Assembly: GCA_937895975.1 (NCBI GenBank)
Contig: CALBLG010000110.1
Location: 1 to 12,882, forward strand
DNA: 12,882 bases
From: an uncultured Slackia sp.
Lineage (GTDB): Bacteria; Actinomycetota; Coriobacteriia; Coriobacteriales; Eggerthellaceae
Reading direction: 5' to 3'
The notes beneath the pieces are model-generated. The model was not told the origin of the DNA and ran no database searches. It was given only the letters and a program-made list of their open reading frames with translations. A program made the position numbers and the translations under genes. Below, piece after piece: positions 1-6,672 of this stretch. Each line of letters starts with the position of its first letter. Within the stretch, counting starts at the first letter, position 1.

Positions 1-1339
1 TTTGCGGCACGCCCGCCATGGCGCGCTTGATGCCCTTCAGGCGAAACTTGCCGATGGACTTGTTGTCGGCGGCCATGGGGCGCTCGCCCTGCAGCACGTT
101 AATTTCGACGCTGGTTTGGAATGCGGCTGCCGTGGTGAACGTCTGCGAATAGTGCACCGGCAGCGTGGTATTGCGGTCGACGATGCGCGTGGCAACGCCG
201 CCCACCGTTTCGAGCGACAGCGAAAGCGGCGTCACGTCGAGCAGCAGCAGGCTGTTCGCGCGCACAATGGCCGAGCCCTCGGAAAGCGTGGCGCCCTGGA
301 TGGCCGCGCCCAAGGCAACGCACTCGTCGGGGTTGATGGAATTCGACGGCTGCTTTCCCGTGAGCTGGCGCACCTTTTCCACCACCGCGGGCATGCGCGT
401 AGAGCCGCCCACCAGAAGCACGCTGCCCAATTCGCTGGCCGCAATGCCGGCATCGGCGAGCGCCTGGGCGACGGGCCCTTCGGTGCGCGCCACCAAATCG
501 CGCGTGGCATCCTCGAATTGCGCGCGGGTGATTTCTTGTTCCAAATGCAAGGGCCCCTTCGGGCCCTGGGCCAAAAATGGCAGGTTCACGCGTGTGGCCG
601 CCATAGACGACAGCTCTACCTTCGCCTGGCGCGCAGCTTCCATCACTCGCTGTTTCGCCGACGGGTCGCGATGCAAGTCGATGCCATGCTGGCGCTGGAA
701 CCCGTCGAACAACATGGTCGCGATGCGCTCGTCGAAATCGTCGCCGCCCAGGTGGTTGTCGCCCGCCGTGGCCAGCACCTCGATCACGCCATCGCCGATT
801 TCGATGATGGACACGTCGAACGTGCCGCCGCCCAAATCGTACACCATAACCTTTTGCGGGTCGCCGTTGTCCAAGCCATACGCAAGCGCCGCCGCCGTAG
901 GTTCGTTGATAATGCGCAGCACGTCGAGCCCCGCAATGCGACCGGCGTCTTTCGTGGCCTGACGTTGCGTGTCGTTGAAATACGCGGGCACGGTGATTAC
1001 CGCCTGCTTCACCTCGCCGCCCATATGCGCCTCGGCATCGCGACGCAGTTTGCGCAAGACCATCGCTGAAATCTCTTGCGGGGAAAATGCCTTGCCATCG
1101 ATGTTCACACGCCAATTCGTGCCCATCTCGCGCTTTACCGAAGCGATGGTGCGATCGGGGTTCACCGCCGCTTGACGCATGGCCGGCCCGCCCACAAGGC
1201 GCTCGCCGGCTTTGGTGAACGCCACGACGCTTGGGGTGGTGCGCTCGCCTTCCGAATTCACGATAACCTCGGGCTTGCCGCCCTCTACCGTTGCCACGCA
1301 GCTGTTCGTAGTGCCTAAATCTATTCCGATAACCGTCAT
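1..1339 (-). CDS. Hsp70-family chaperone (DnaK-like), 3' end outside window
   Basis: ATP-dependent Hsp70 chaperone of the cytoplasm; about 446 N-terminal residues are visible. Translated from the minus strand it starts MTVIGIDLGTTNSCVA, the phosphate-1 loop of the nucleotide-binding domain. It then shows the VITVPAYFND and INEPTAAALAYG segments, phosphate-2 (VYDLGGGTFDVSI), the adenosine motif (LLVGGSTRMP), the interdomain linker (LLLLDVTPLSLS) and the first beta strands of the substrate-binding domain (VLQGER..AADNKS). There is no insertion near residue 80, as in Gram-positive Hsp70s. The ATG follows AAAGGA at a good distance and lies 18 nt after the J-protein stop, so the two are surely co-transcribed. 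The neighbours are a J-protein and a DUF5685-like protein rather than grpE/dnaJ/hspR, and the segment after the linker is divergent (GIKRAMAGVPQ where DnaK usually has a Pro-Ala-Pro-Arg-Gly segment). I infer a paralogue rather than the housekeeping DnaK, but the C-terminal lid is not visible to test this. Confidence 0.93.
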   Translation of the reverse strand, partial: MTVIGIDLGTTNSCVATVEGGKPEVIVNSEGERTTPSVVAFTKAGERLVGGPAMRQAAVNPDRTIASVKREMGTNWRVNIDGKAFSPQEISAMVLRKLRRDAEAHMGGEVKQAVITVPAYFNDTQRQATKDAGRIAGLDVLRIINEPTAAALAYGLDNGDPQKVMVYDLGGGTFDVSIIEIGDGVIEVLATAGDNHLGGDDFDERIATMLFDGFQRQHGIDLHRDPSAKQRVMEAARQAKVELSSMAATRVNLPFLAQGPKGPLHLEQEITRAQFEDATRDLVARTEGPVAQALADAGIAASELGSVLLVGGSTRMPAVVEKVRQLTGKQPSNSINPDECVALGAAIQGATLSEGSAIVRANSLLLLDVTPLSLSLETVGGVATRIVDRNTTLPVHYSQTFTTAAAFQTSVEINVLQGERPMAADNKSIGKFRLKGIKRAMAGVPQ

Positions 1340-1357
1340 GAGATTCCTTTCTGACGC

Positions 1358-2212
1358 CTACATACCCATGCCCATGCCGCCGAGGCGCACGCAATACGAA
1401 AGCATCGACTGCGCCACGCAGCAGCCGCAGCACAGCGTCATGGGATCGATGAAGCCCACCGAAAAACCGCCCGACTGCTGCGTTTGCGTATACGTTTGCG
1501 TCGTTTGCTGGAACTTGCGCGCGGCGCGTTGGTAATCTTGATTGCCCGGCTCCATTTGCACGGCGCGCCTGGCCTGGTCGAATGCCATCACCTGGTTGCC
1601 GGCGCCGTCGTTTGCGATAGAGCTGAGGTAATACCAGCGCGCATTGCGGTACGTGCTGGTGATGGCAGAAAGAATGGCTACGGCTTGCGAATATTGACCC
1701 GCATTCATGGCATTGATGGCCGCGCGAACCTCGGCCGAATCGTTCGCCTGGGCCTCGGGATGAATGGGGCCGGCATCGTAGCCGCCAAAACCGAACAGGT
1801 CGTCGAAATCGAAGCCAAAACCGCCCGACCAGCCATAGGGGCCGCTCGAACTTGCCCCGCCGTAGCCCTGGCCCTGGCCGCCAGACCCCTGAGACTGCCC
1901 GCCACCATAACCATAGCCATAACCGGAATAACCCGAAGCCGACCCTCCTGTTGCGGAGCCGCCAGCCTGGCCCGCTGCACTTGACGGGCGCCTGCCCGCC
2001 GCATTCGCGCGCGCATCGCTCGCCGCATACTTTTCAGGGTTCATGATGCGGTCGTACGCCTCGTTGATATCGTTCATGCGCTGCGCGGCGTTTGCGTCGC
2101 CGGGGTTCAAGTCGGGGTGATTCTCGCGCGCCTTCTTGCGATATGCCTTCTTCACCTCGTCGGGGGTCGCATCACGCGAGATTCCCAGCACGCTGTAGGG
2201 GTCCATTGCCAT
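1358..2212 (-). CDS. J-domain co-chaperone with Gly/Tyr-rich linker and Cys-rich tail
   Basis: A 284-residue Hsp70 co-chaperone that stimulates the ATPase of its partner, almost certainly the Hsp70 encoded just downstream. Residues 3-60 form a J domain (DPYSVLGI start, basic helix II, HPD at 32-34, INEAYDRIM at 50-57). Residues 70-150 are low complexity, rich in Gly, Ser, Tyr and Gln, ending in a Phe/Asp-Gly patch. Residues 160-240 look like a TPR-type helical segment (A-INAMNAGQYSQAVAIL, WYYL, A--AVQMEPGNQDY). The tail has CCGCC at 261-265, another Cys at 274, and ends GGMGMGM. It is not DnaJ: the four CxxCxGxG zinc repeats and the beta domains are absent. I chose the ATG at 2212 because TAAGGAA lies 7 nt upstream; a longer start at 2245 would overlap the previous gene and lacks a better ribosome site. 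Similar J-proteins with Cys-rich tails beside DUF5685 genes are, from memory, found in Clostridia. The partner assignment is inference from position. Confidence 0.92.
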   Translation of the reverse strand: MAMDPYSVLGISRDATPDEVKKAYRKKARENHPDLNPGDANAAQRMNDINEAYDRIMNPEKYAASDARANAAGRRPSSAAGQAGGSATGGSASGYSGYGYGYGGGQSQGSGGQGQGYGGASSSGPYGWSGGFGFDFDDLFGFGGYDAGPIHPEAQANDSAEVRAAINAMNAGQYSQAVAILSAITSTYRNARWYYLSSIANDGAGNQVMAFDQARRAVQMEPGNQDYQRAARKFQQTTQTYTQTQQSGGFSVGFIDPMTLCCGCCVAQSMLSYCVRLGGMGMGM

Positions 2213-2218
2213 GAGCTG

Positions 2219-2225
2219 TTCCTTA
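2219..2225 (-). promoter_or_regulatory. Ribosome binding site of the J-protein gene, overlapping the previous stop
   Basis: On the minus strand TAAGGAA contains both the TAA stop of the DUF5685-like gene and the AAGGA ribosome site for the J-protein ATG at 2212. This fixes the start and makes translational coupling of the two genes likely. Confidence 0.75.
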
Positions 2226-3125
2226 TTCTTGCCGGTTTTCGGCACAAGCGCCGCCGTGCGACGCGGTTTCTATATCGACTGCAGACTGCACAGAGCCCGC
2301 GCCTTTTTCGACCTTTTCAAAATGGGCGCGGTATTTTTGCCACACGCCCGCATACAACACGCTTCGAAGCAGGTGAATATCCTGTTCAAGCGGCAATTTC
2401 TCGAATGCCTGGGTTGCATTCGAGATGAGCAGCGTGAGCGATTCGCCCATATCGTCAGGTGAAATTCCCATAAGCGCCACTGGGTTGAACGTGCCAGCCT
2501 TCGCATCGTCTTCGTAATCGACCACGGCATCCATCATATAGACGAACTTGCCAAGCCATGCGCCCAGTCGGCGAAGGTCGGCCGCCCACATATCGTCGCG
2601 CCATATGAATGCCTCGCCCAACAACGCCCCAAACCGATTCGCCGGCGCCTCGGGCGAAGCTTTGCCGGTCATCGCCTCGCGCTCCAGTTCGAGCACGTCA
2701 GCCATGCCTTGCGCTACGGCCAGCGCCACGCGAGGCTGCCGCGATGCCGCTTTCGCATACGCACCATGCAATGCCGCCGCTGACACGCGCCCCGAAAGCT
2801 TGCGCTCGTCGTTCCAATCGTCCAGGCACTTGTGGTAGGCAAGAAGAATGCCTACGTCGGCCGCATAATCCATAGCCTCGCTCATTTCGTACGGCTGGGG
2901 CTTCGCAGGGTGCAATGCGCAACGCGCATGCCCCTCGTGCTCGGCCGGCTCGTACAACGACTGCAACAACAGCGCCAAAAACGTCATATCGAACGTAAGC
3001 GTAAGCCTGCAATGCCGGCCGCAGCGTTTGCCAATGGTGCGACAAAGCCCGCAATAGGCGCTATGCCAACGCGATTTTTCAGCCTCGTCGAGACTTTCAT
3101 CGTTTGCAATAACGTATCCGAACAT
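2223..3125 (-). CDS. DUF5685-like alpha-helical protein with Cys cluster and Asp-rich motifs
   Basis: A 300-residue protein of unknown function that I place in the DUF5685 family from its N-terminus (MFGYV, then YCGLC near residue 25, RLTLTFDMTFLALLL at 40-54, and a C..HP pair at 69-73). Cysteines at 25, 28, 35, 39, 69 and 100 plus His38 and His72 could bind a metal or cluster. Two acidic motifs, LDDWNDE (101-107) and MDAVVDYEDD (198-207, followed by GTFNP), sit in predicted helices and recall the paired Asp-rich motifs of all-helical prenyl-synthase folds. That resemblance is only by eye and does not establish an enzyme. No signal peptide or membrane helix is seen. The ATG at 3125 has AAGGTG about 10 nt upstream. 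It is first in a three-gene operon with the J-protein and Hsp70, so a role as client, adaptor or cofactor protein of that chaperone pair is plausible. Confidence 0.85.
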   Translation of the reverse strand: MFGYVIANDESLDEAEKSRWHSAYCGLCRTIGKRCGRHCRLTLTFDMTFLALLLQSLYEPAEHEGHARCALHPAKPQPYEMSEAMDYAADVGILLAYHKCLDDWNDERKLSGRVSAAALHGAYAKAASRQPRVALAVAQGMADVLELEREAMTGKASPEAPANRFGALLGEAFIWRDDMWAADLRRLGAWLGKFVYMMDAVVDYEDDAKAGTFNPVALMGISPDDMGESLTLLISNATQAFEKLPLEQDIHLLRSVLYAGVWQKYRAHFEKVEKGAGSVQSAVDIETASHGGACAENRQE

Positions 3126-3273
3126 AGCCTATTCGCACCTTATCTTGCAGAATATTGCCTGTTCAGTTTGATTAGTTTCTTTTTGAGTGCTGCCTACTAT
3201 TAGTGTTTTGCTATATGAAGCATACTTGATACAGTTTTTAGTCATTTGCATCATATATAAACCGTACCAACGT

Positions 3274-3690
3274 TTACGACTTCTTCGTAACTTCGGTTTT
3301 GCACTTTGGGCACACAATGCGCAGCGTGCCCTTCCCTCGGGGGATTGAAAGAATTCGCCCACACCCTTTGCAACGAAAATACTTCATGGTTTTGCGATTT
3401 TCGTACATGGTGTTCAGCATATCCCACCAGCGTTTCGGCTTCACCGATGCCGCAAGCCACTTCTGGTTTTCATTCTCGCGGGCAGGAATATTTTTCGAGT
3501 AGCAACGGAAGCACGCGAGAATCAGCAGCAAGAACGAAAGCCACGAAAGCGCGCGCCATCCGAACAGCATCTCGAGCACCATGAGCACCACGGCAACCAC
3601 GAGCAGCGCGATATTGAGATTGTCCATGCCGCGACGGCCCTGCATCATATTTGCGATTTTGTACGGCAGCTGTGCGAAGAAATTCTTCAT
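3274..3690 (-). CDS. Small membrane protein with C-terminal zinc ribbon
   Basis: A 138-residue protein of unknown function. Residues 24-43 and 45-62 are two hydrophobic helices joined by a short turn. They are followed by a basic, aromatic cytoplasmic stretch and a C-terminal zinc ribbon of two CxxC knuckles (FRCKGCG at 105-111 and VCPKCKT near 126-132) separated by a basic loop (SIPRGKGTLRI). The same layout, ending in a CPKC-T--KKS tail, occurs in uncharacterised Firmicutes and Actinobacteria proteins. The zinc ribbon suggests binding to nucleic acid or protein at the inner membrane face. The start is supported by AGGAAG 7 nt upstream. It lies 148 nt before the chaperone operon in the same direction with no visible terminator between, so read-through into that operon is possible. 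Confidence 0.85.
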   Translation of the reverse strand: MKNFFAQLPYKIANMMQGRRGMDNLNIALLVVAVVLMVLEMLFGWRALSWLSFLLLILACFRCYSKNIPARENENQKWLAASVKPKRWWDMLNTMYENRKTMKYFRCKGCGRILSIPRGKGTLRIVCPKCKTEVTKKS

Positions 3691-3836
3691 GGGGCGACTT
3701 CCTGAACGGGTGTTTTACTTCGATAAGCTAAGCATAGGTATTTCCTTGCGCCCCAGCCCATGCTGTTGAAAAGCCGTCACCAGCGCGCCCGCTTCGCAAC
3801 GAAACCGTCATATTTCACTCATGCGCAAGCGTTGTT

Positions 3837-3983
3837 TTCAAAAAAGCCGCAAATGTTCAGCCTCTTTAGATTCTTCAGCAGAGCCTAAAGAGGTGCACGC
3901 AAAAAAGACCAGGTCAGCAAATGATCCAAAGCCTCGCTACTCGCTCATGTCCTCGTAGGTTGAACATTTGCGGCTTTTTTGAA
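3837..3983. repeat. 147-bp element with 26-bp terminal inverted repeats
   Basis: The arms are 3837-3862 and 3958-3983. The outer 23 bp are perfectly complementary (beginning TTCAAAAAAGCCGC), and 25 of 26 positions match overall. Between them, CCTCTTTAG (3861-3869) and CTAAAGAGG (3885-3893) form a nested perfect 9-bp inverted repeat with a 15-nt loop. Transcribed from either strand, the outer arms would give a GC-containing hairpin followed by UUUUUU, so the ends could act as terminators in both directions. The size, long near-perfect ends and lack of a reading frame fit a MITE-like element or a structured RNA. No clear target-site duplication is visible at the edges. Confidence 0.7.
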
Positions 3984-4004
3984 TCCATAGACTCGGCAAG
4001 ACGT

Positions 4005-4036
4005 AAAAAAGCCGCCGCCCGCAAAGGGCGACGGCT
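4005..4036 (-). terminator. Rho-independent terminator of aspS
   Basis: On the minus strand AGCCGTCGCCC pairs with GGGCGGCGGCT across a 5-nt TTTGC loop (one G-T pair), followed directly by six T. It starts 31 nt past the aspS stop codon. Confidence 0.92.
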
Positions 4037-4067
4037 TGCAAACGTGAGCAAATTGTCTTTGGGCAGC

Positions 4068-5846
4068 CTACAGCGTGCGCAGGTTGACTTCTTTCAGCTG
4101 GCGCGTGGTGACCTCGTTCGGGGCGCCCGTCATGGGGTCGGCCGCCGAGCTGGTCTTCGGGAAGGCGATGACGTCGCGGATGGAGTCTTTGCCAGCCAGC
4201 AGCATGACCAAACGGTCCAAGCCGATGGCGATGCCGCCATGAGGCGGAGCACCCAGCTCGAGGGCATGGATGAGGTGGCCGAACTTCACTTCCATATCCT
4301 CGTCGTCGACGCCGCAGCGCTTCAAAACGCGCTTTTGCAGCTCGGCGTTGTGGATACGGATGGAACCGCCACCAGCCTCGAAACCGTCCATGACGATATC
4401 GTAGCTGTAGCTACCGCACGAAAGCGGGTCGGTCTCGATCTTGTCCCAATCGGATTTCGGGATCATCGTGAACGGATGATGCTCGGCCGCGTACTTCTTG
4501 GTTTCCTCGTCATATTTGAACATGGGAAAATCGACGACCCACAGCAGCTTGTGGCCCTCACGCGGAATGTTCAGGGCCTCGGCCATATGCAGGCGCAGCG
4601 CGGAAAGCACGGCATTGGCAATGGCGAACGTATCGGCCGCGAACAGCACCAGGTCGCCCGGCTCAACGTTCATGGCTTCCTTGATTTTCGCATGAACCTC
4701 GTCGCCGAGGAACTTGATGATGGGGCTCTTCTCTTTGCCGTCGGTGGTATAGGCAATCCAAGCCATGCCCTTCGCGCCGTTGGCGGCAGCGATGTCGGCC
4801 AGCTTGTCGATGTCGCCGCGGCTCCAGTCGCCAGCGCCCTTCGCATTGATGGCCTTCACGATGTTGCCCGCCTCGACGGCCTTCGAGAACACGCCGAAGC
4901 CGCAGCCGCGCACGATCTCGGTGAGGTCGACGAGCTCCATGCCGAAGCGAATGTCGGGACGGTCGCAGCCGAAGCGGTCCATGGCCTCTTTCCACGGCAT
5001 GCGCTGCAGCGGGAACTCATGCTCGACGCCGGCGGCTTCGAGCACCTCCTTGAACACGCCCTCCATCATGTCGATCACGTCGTTTTCCTGCACGAACGAC
5101 ATCTCGATGTCCACCTGGGTGAACTCGGGCTGGCGATCGGCGCGCAGGTCCTCGTCGCGGAAGCAACGGGCGATTTGGTAATAGCGCTCGATGCCGCCCA
5201 CCATCAGCATCTGCTTGAACTGCTGGGGGCTCTGCGGCAAGGCGTAGAACTTGCCCGGGTTGGGGCGCGAAGGAACCAGGTAGTCACGCGCGCCTTCAGG
5301 CGTGGAGTTCGCGAGAATCGGGGTTTCCACTTCCAGGAAGCCGCGCTCGTTCAGCGCCTTGCGCATAGCCTGAGCCACGGTGTGGCGCAGCTTCAGGTTC
5401 TTGTACATCTCGGGACGACGAAGGTCCATGTAGCGCCACTTCATGCGGGTGGTTTCGTCGGTCTCGATGCCGTCTTCGATGGCGAACGGCGGGGTGACAG
5501 ACGTGTTCAGCACCTCGATGCCATCGGCGAGCACCTCAATCTCGCCCGTGGCCATGTTCGGGTTCACGGTACCCTCGGCGCGAGCGCGAACCTTGCCCGT
5601 GATTTTCAGCACGTATTCGCGGCCGACATGCTCGGCAACGTGGAATTCTTCCTCGGTCACGCAATCGGGGTCGATCACGATCTGCGTGTAGCCCTCGCGG
5701 TCGCGCAGGTCGATGAAGATCAGACCGCCGTGGTCGCGGTTGTGCCACACCCAACCGGTGAGGGTGACGTGCGCGTCGACGTCGGCCGCGCGCAGCTCGC
5801 CGCACGTATGGTCGTGCATGCAATACTCGTTGATGAATTCGGTCAT
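4068..5846 (-). CDS. aspS: Aspartyl-tRNA synthetase
   Basis: Class II synthetase that activates aspartate with ATP and transfers it to tRNA in the cytoplasm. At 592 residues it has the usual bacterial length. The N-terminal OB-fold anticodon domain holds GWVWHNRDHGGLIFIDLRD at 31-49. Class II motif 2 is at 229-246 (FRDEDLRADRQPEFTQVD), a GAD-type insertion follows, and motif 3 is near 542-546 (GLDRL), with the conserved RDVIAFPK after it. His39 sits where discriminating enzymes such as that of E. coli have Leu and where the non-discriminating Pseudomonas aeruginosa enzyme has His. The enzyme may therefore also charge tRNA-Asn with Asp for later amidation by GatCAB. AAGGAG lies 10 nt before the ATG. 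It follows the coiled-coil gene by 91 nt and is closed by a strong terminator. Confidence 0.97.
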   Translation of the reverse strand: MTEFINEYCMHDHTCGELRAADVDAHVTLTGWVWHNRDHGGLIFIDLRDREGYTQIVIDPDCVTEEEFHVAEHVGREYVLKITGKVRARAEGTVNPNMATGEIEVLADGIEVLNTSVTPPFAIEDGIETDETTRMKWRYMDLRRPEMYKNLKLRHTVAQAMRKALNERGFLEVETPILANSTPEGARDYLVPSRPNPGKFYALPQSPQQFKQMLMVGGIERYYQIARCFRDEDLRADRQPEFTQVDIEMSFVQENDVIDMMEGVFKEVLEAAGVEHEFPLQRMPWKEAMDRFGCDRPDIRFGMELVDLTEIVRGCGFGVFSKAVEAGNIVKAINAKGAGDWSRGDIDKLADIAAANGAKGMAWIAYTTDGKEKSPIIKFLGDEVHAKIKEAMNVEPGDLVLFAADTFAIANAVLSALRLHMAEALNIPREGHKLLWVVDFPMFKYDEETKKYAAEHHPFTMIPKSDWDKIETDPLSCGSYSYDIVMDGFEAGGGSIRIHNAELQKRVLKRCGVDDEDMEVKFGHLIHALELGAPPHGGIAIGLDRLVMLLAGKDSIRDVIAFPKTSSAADPMTGAPNEVTTRQLKEVNLRTL

Positions 5847-5893
5847 CGGTTTATAGCTCCTTGCGAAGTGAAACTAATCGCTCAAACTGGGCT

Positions 5894-5922
5894 ATTGTAG
5901 CGCAGGAACCGCGCTGGTTGAA
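5894..5922 (-). promoter_or_regulatory. Possible aspS promoter
   Basis: On the minus strand TACAAT (5894-5899) is a good -10 box 47 nt before the aspS start. Its -35 (TTCAAC, 17 nt upstream) is poor. The position in the gap after the coiled-coil gene supports it. Confidence 0.35.
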
Positions 5923-5937
5923 CAGCCTAAAACGCTT

Positions 5938-6420
5938 CTACGCTTCTTCGACACCTTCAGCGGCCTGGCACGCGGCGAGCGTTTCGGCATAATCGGCCTG
6001 GAACGCCTCGACTTCGGCGGCAAGCGTCGCAAGCTCATCTTCGGGAAGCTGCGCCGCATGGGCGGCCTCGATATCGGCGAACTCGCCAGCGGAAAGCGCC
6101 TGGTCGAGTTCGCGCTGCGCCGCATCGGCGGCGCCTTTGCGAATGCCGCGCTCGTTGCCAAGCAGCAGAATCTGCGCGCGATGGGCCTCTTCCGCCTCGG
6201 CGTCGCCTGCGGCGATGGCCGCGTCACGCGCCTGGGAATGCTCTTCCATCGCAGACAGGATGCCATCGAGCTCGTTTTGCTGGCCCTCTAGATAATGCGC
6301 GCGCTTGGCCACCTCGGCCGCCGCGCGCGCCTTGGCCAGCGCATCGCCTTTGCGCTGCATCTCGGGCAGCGCTTCCATGAGTTCTTCCAAATGCGCGAAC
6401 AGCGCGTCTTCTTCAGCCAT
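5938..6420 (-). CDS. Hypothetical coiled-coil protein
   Basis: A 160-residue acidic protein that I do not recognise. It is almost wholly predicted helix, rich in Ala, Glu, Gln and Leu with heptad-like spacing (for example AHLEELMEALPEMQRKGDALAKARAAAEVAKRA at the N-terminus, which is mostly charged and alanine-rich). A proline-containing break (QLPEDELATLAAEV) comes near residue 124. There is no signal peptide, membrane helix, cysteine or catalytic motif, so a scaffold or small structural role is the only reasonable guess. GGAAGGAG lies just before the ATG at 6420. It lies 91 nt upstream of aspS in the same direction and may be co-transcribed with it. Confidence 0.8.
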   Translation of the reverse strand: MAEEDALFAHLEELMEALPEMQRKGDALAKARAAAEVAKRAHYLEGQQNELDGILSAMEEHSQARDAAIAAGDAEAEEAHRAQILLLGNERGIRKGAADAAQRELDQALSAGEFADIEAAHAAQLPEDELATLAAEVEAFQADYAETLAACQAAEGVEEA

Positions 6421-6449
6421 GCGACTCCTTCCATCGCATTCAGTCTAGC

Positions 6450-6475
6450 AAAAGGGCCCGCCAAACGACGGGCCC
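6450..6475 (-). terminator. Candidate terminator between the reductase and the coiled-coil gene
   Basis: GGGCCCG and CGGGCCC (6454-6475 overall) form a strong hairpin. On the minus strand it is followed by only four T (complement of 6450-6453). It lies about 200 nt after the reductase stop, beyond repeat copy A, and 30 nt before the coiled-coil start. It could therefore end read-through from the reductase or from an ancestral upstream gene. Confidence 0.55.
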
Positions 6476-6493
6476 AAGGGAGGGGTATTGTCC

Positions 6494-6645
6494 TTGCGCC
6501 GTTCTACCGAACGGCGCTTCGGCTCGCCGCTGCGGCGCAGCCCGGCACCGCGCCTTGCCTCTCACTCGTCGCTCGCGTAGCGCTGCTACGCTTCGCTCCT
6601 CCTTCAAGGCAATTCGCGGCACCGGGCTGTGCCTCGCTGTCTTCG
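6494..6645 (+). repeat. Structured repeat, copy A
   Basis: About 152 bp shared with copy B (10516-10668) in opposite orientation. From its outer edge it has a 9-bp hairpin GCGCCGTTC-TACC-GAACGGCGC (6496-6517). A long interrupted stem follows: CAGCCCGG 6538-6545 with CCGGGCTG 6622-6629, CCGCG 6548-6552 with CGCGG 6615-6619, and TTGCCT 6555-6560 with AGGCAA 6607-6612. Inside lies a 36-nt core (6566-6601) that differs from copy B at one base and itself contains the CGTAGC-GCT-GCTACG hairpin. Similarity fades near 6645, 28 nt from the reductase stop. No reading frame is evident. Confidence 0.8.
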
Positions 6646-6672
6646 GCGAGTCCTGCGGCTCAACTTTCGCTG

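Larger units (their letters stand above)
3691..4067. other. 377-bp intergenic region between the zinc-ribbon gene and aspS
   Basis: No protein gene is supported here. The region holds the aspS terminator (4005-4036), a 147-bp inverted-repeat element (3837-3983), and about 145 bp of leader for the zinc-ribbon gene. On the minus strand that leader offers only a weak promoter candidate: TTGAAA at 3836-3841 and TGAAAT at 3812-3817 with an 18-nt spacer. Its -35 would lie inside the element's left arm. Confidence 0.6.

Noticed and set aside
99..1433. A 444-codon minus-strand frame overlapping the Hsp70 gene
   Set aside because: It is the out-of-frame reading of the Hsp70 sequence (Arg/Gly/His-rich); the true frame begins MTVIGIDLGTTNS at 1339.
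1852..1935. A DNA tandem repeat or CRISPR-like array in the J-protein gene
   Set aside because: The repeated look comes from Gly-Tyr codons in a low-complexity protein segment; there are no regular spacers.
3165..3195. A possible CIRCE or HAIR heat-shock operator upstream of the chaperone operon
   Set aside because: Only one half-site-like GCAGCACTC is present on the minus strand; the expected second half at the right spacing is missing, and no HspR inverted repeat is seen.
3126..3273. A promoter or terminator between the zinc-ribbon gene and the chaperone operon
   Set aside because: The stretch is AT-rich with several TATA-like words, but no pair of boxes at acceptable spacing and no GC hairpin with a T-run.
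3921..5900. A 659-codon open frame on the plus strand opposite aspS
   Set aside because: It mirrors the AspRS coding sequence, has His/Val/Leu-rich shadow composition and no ribosome site.
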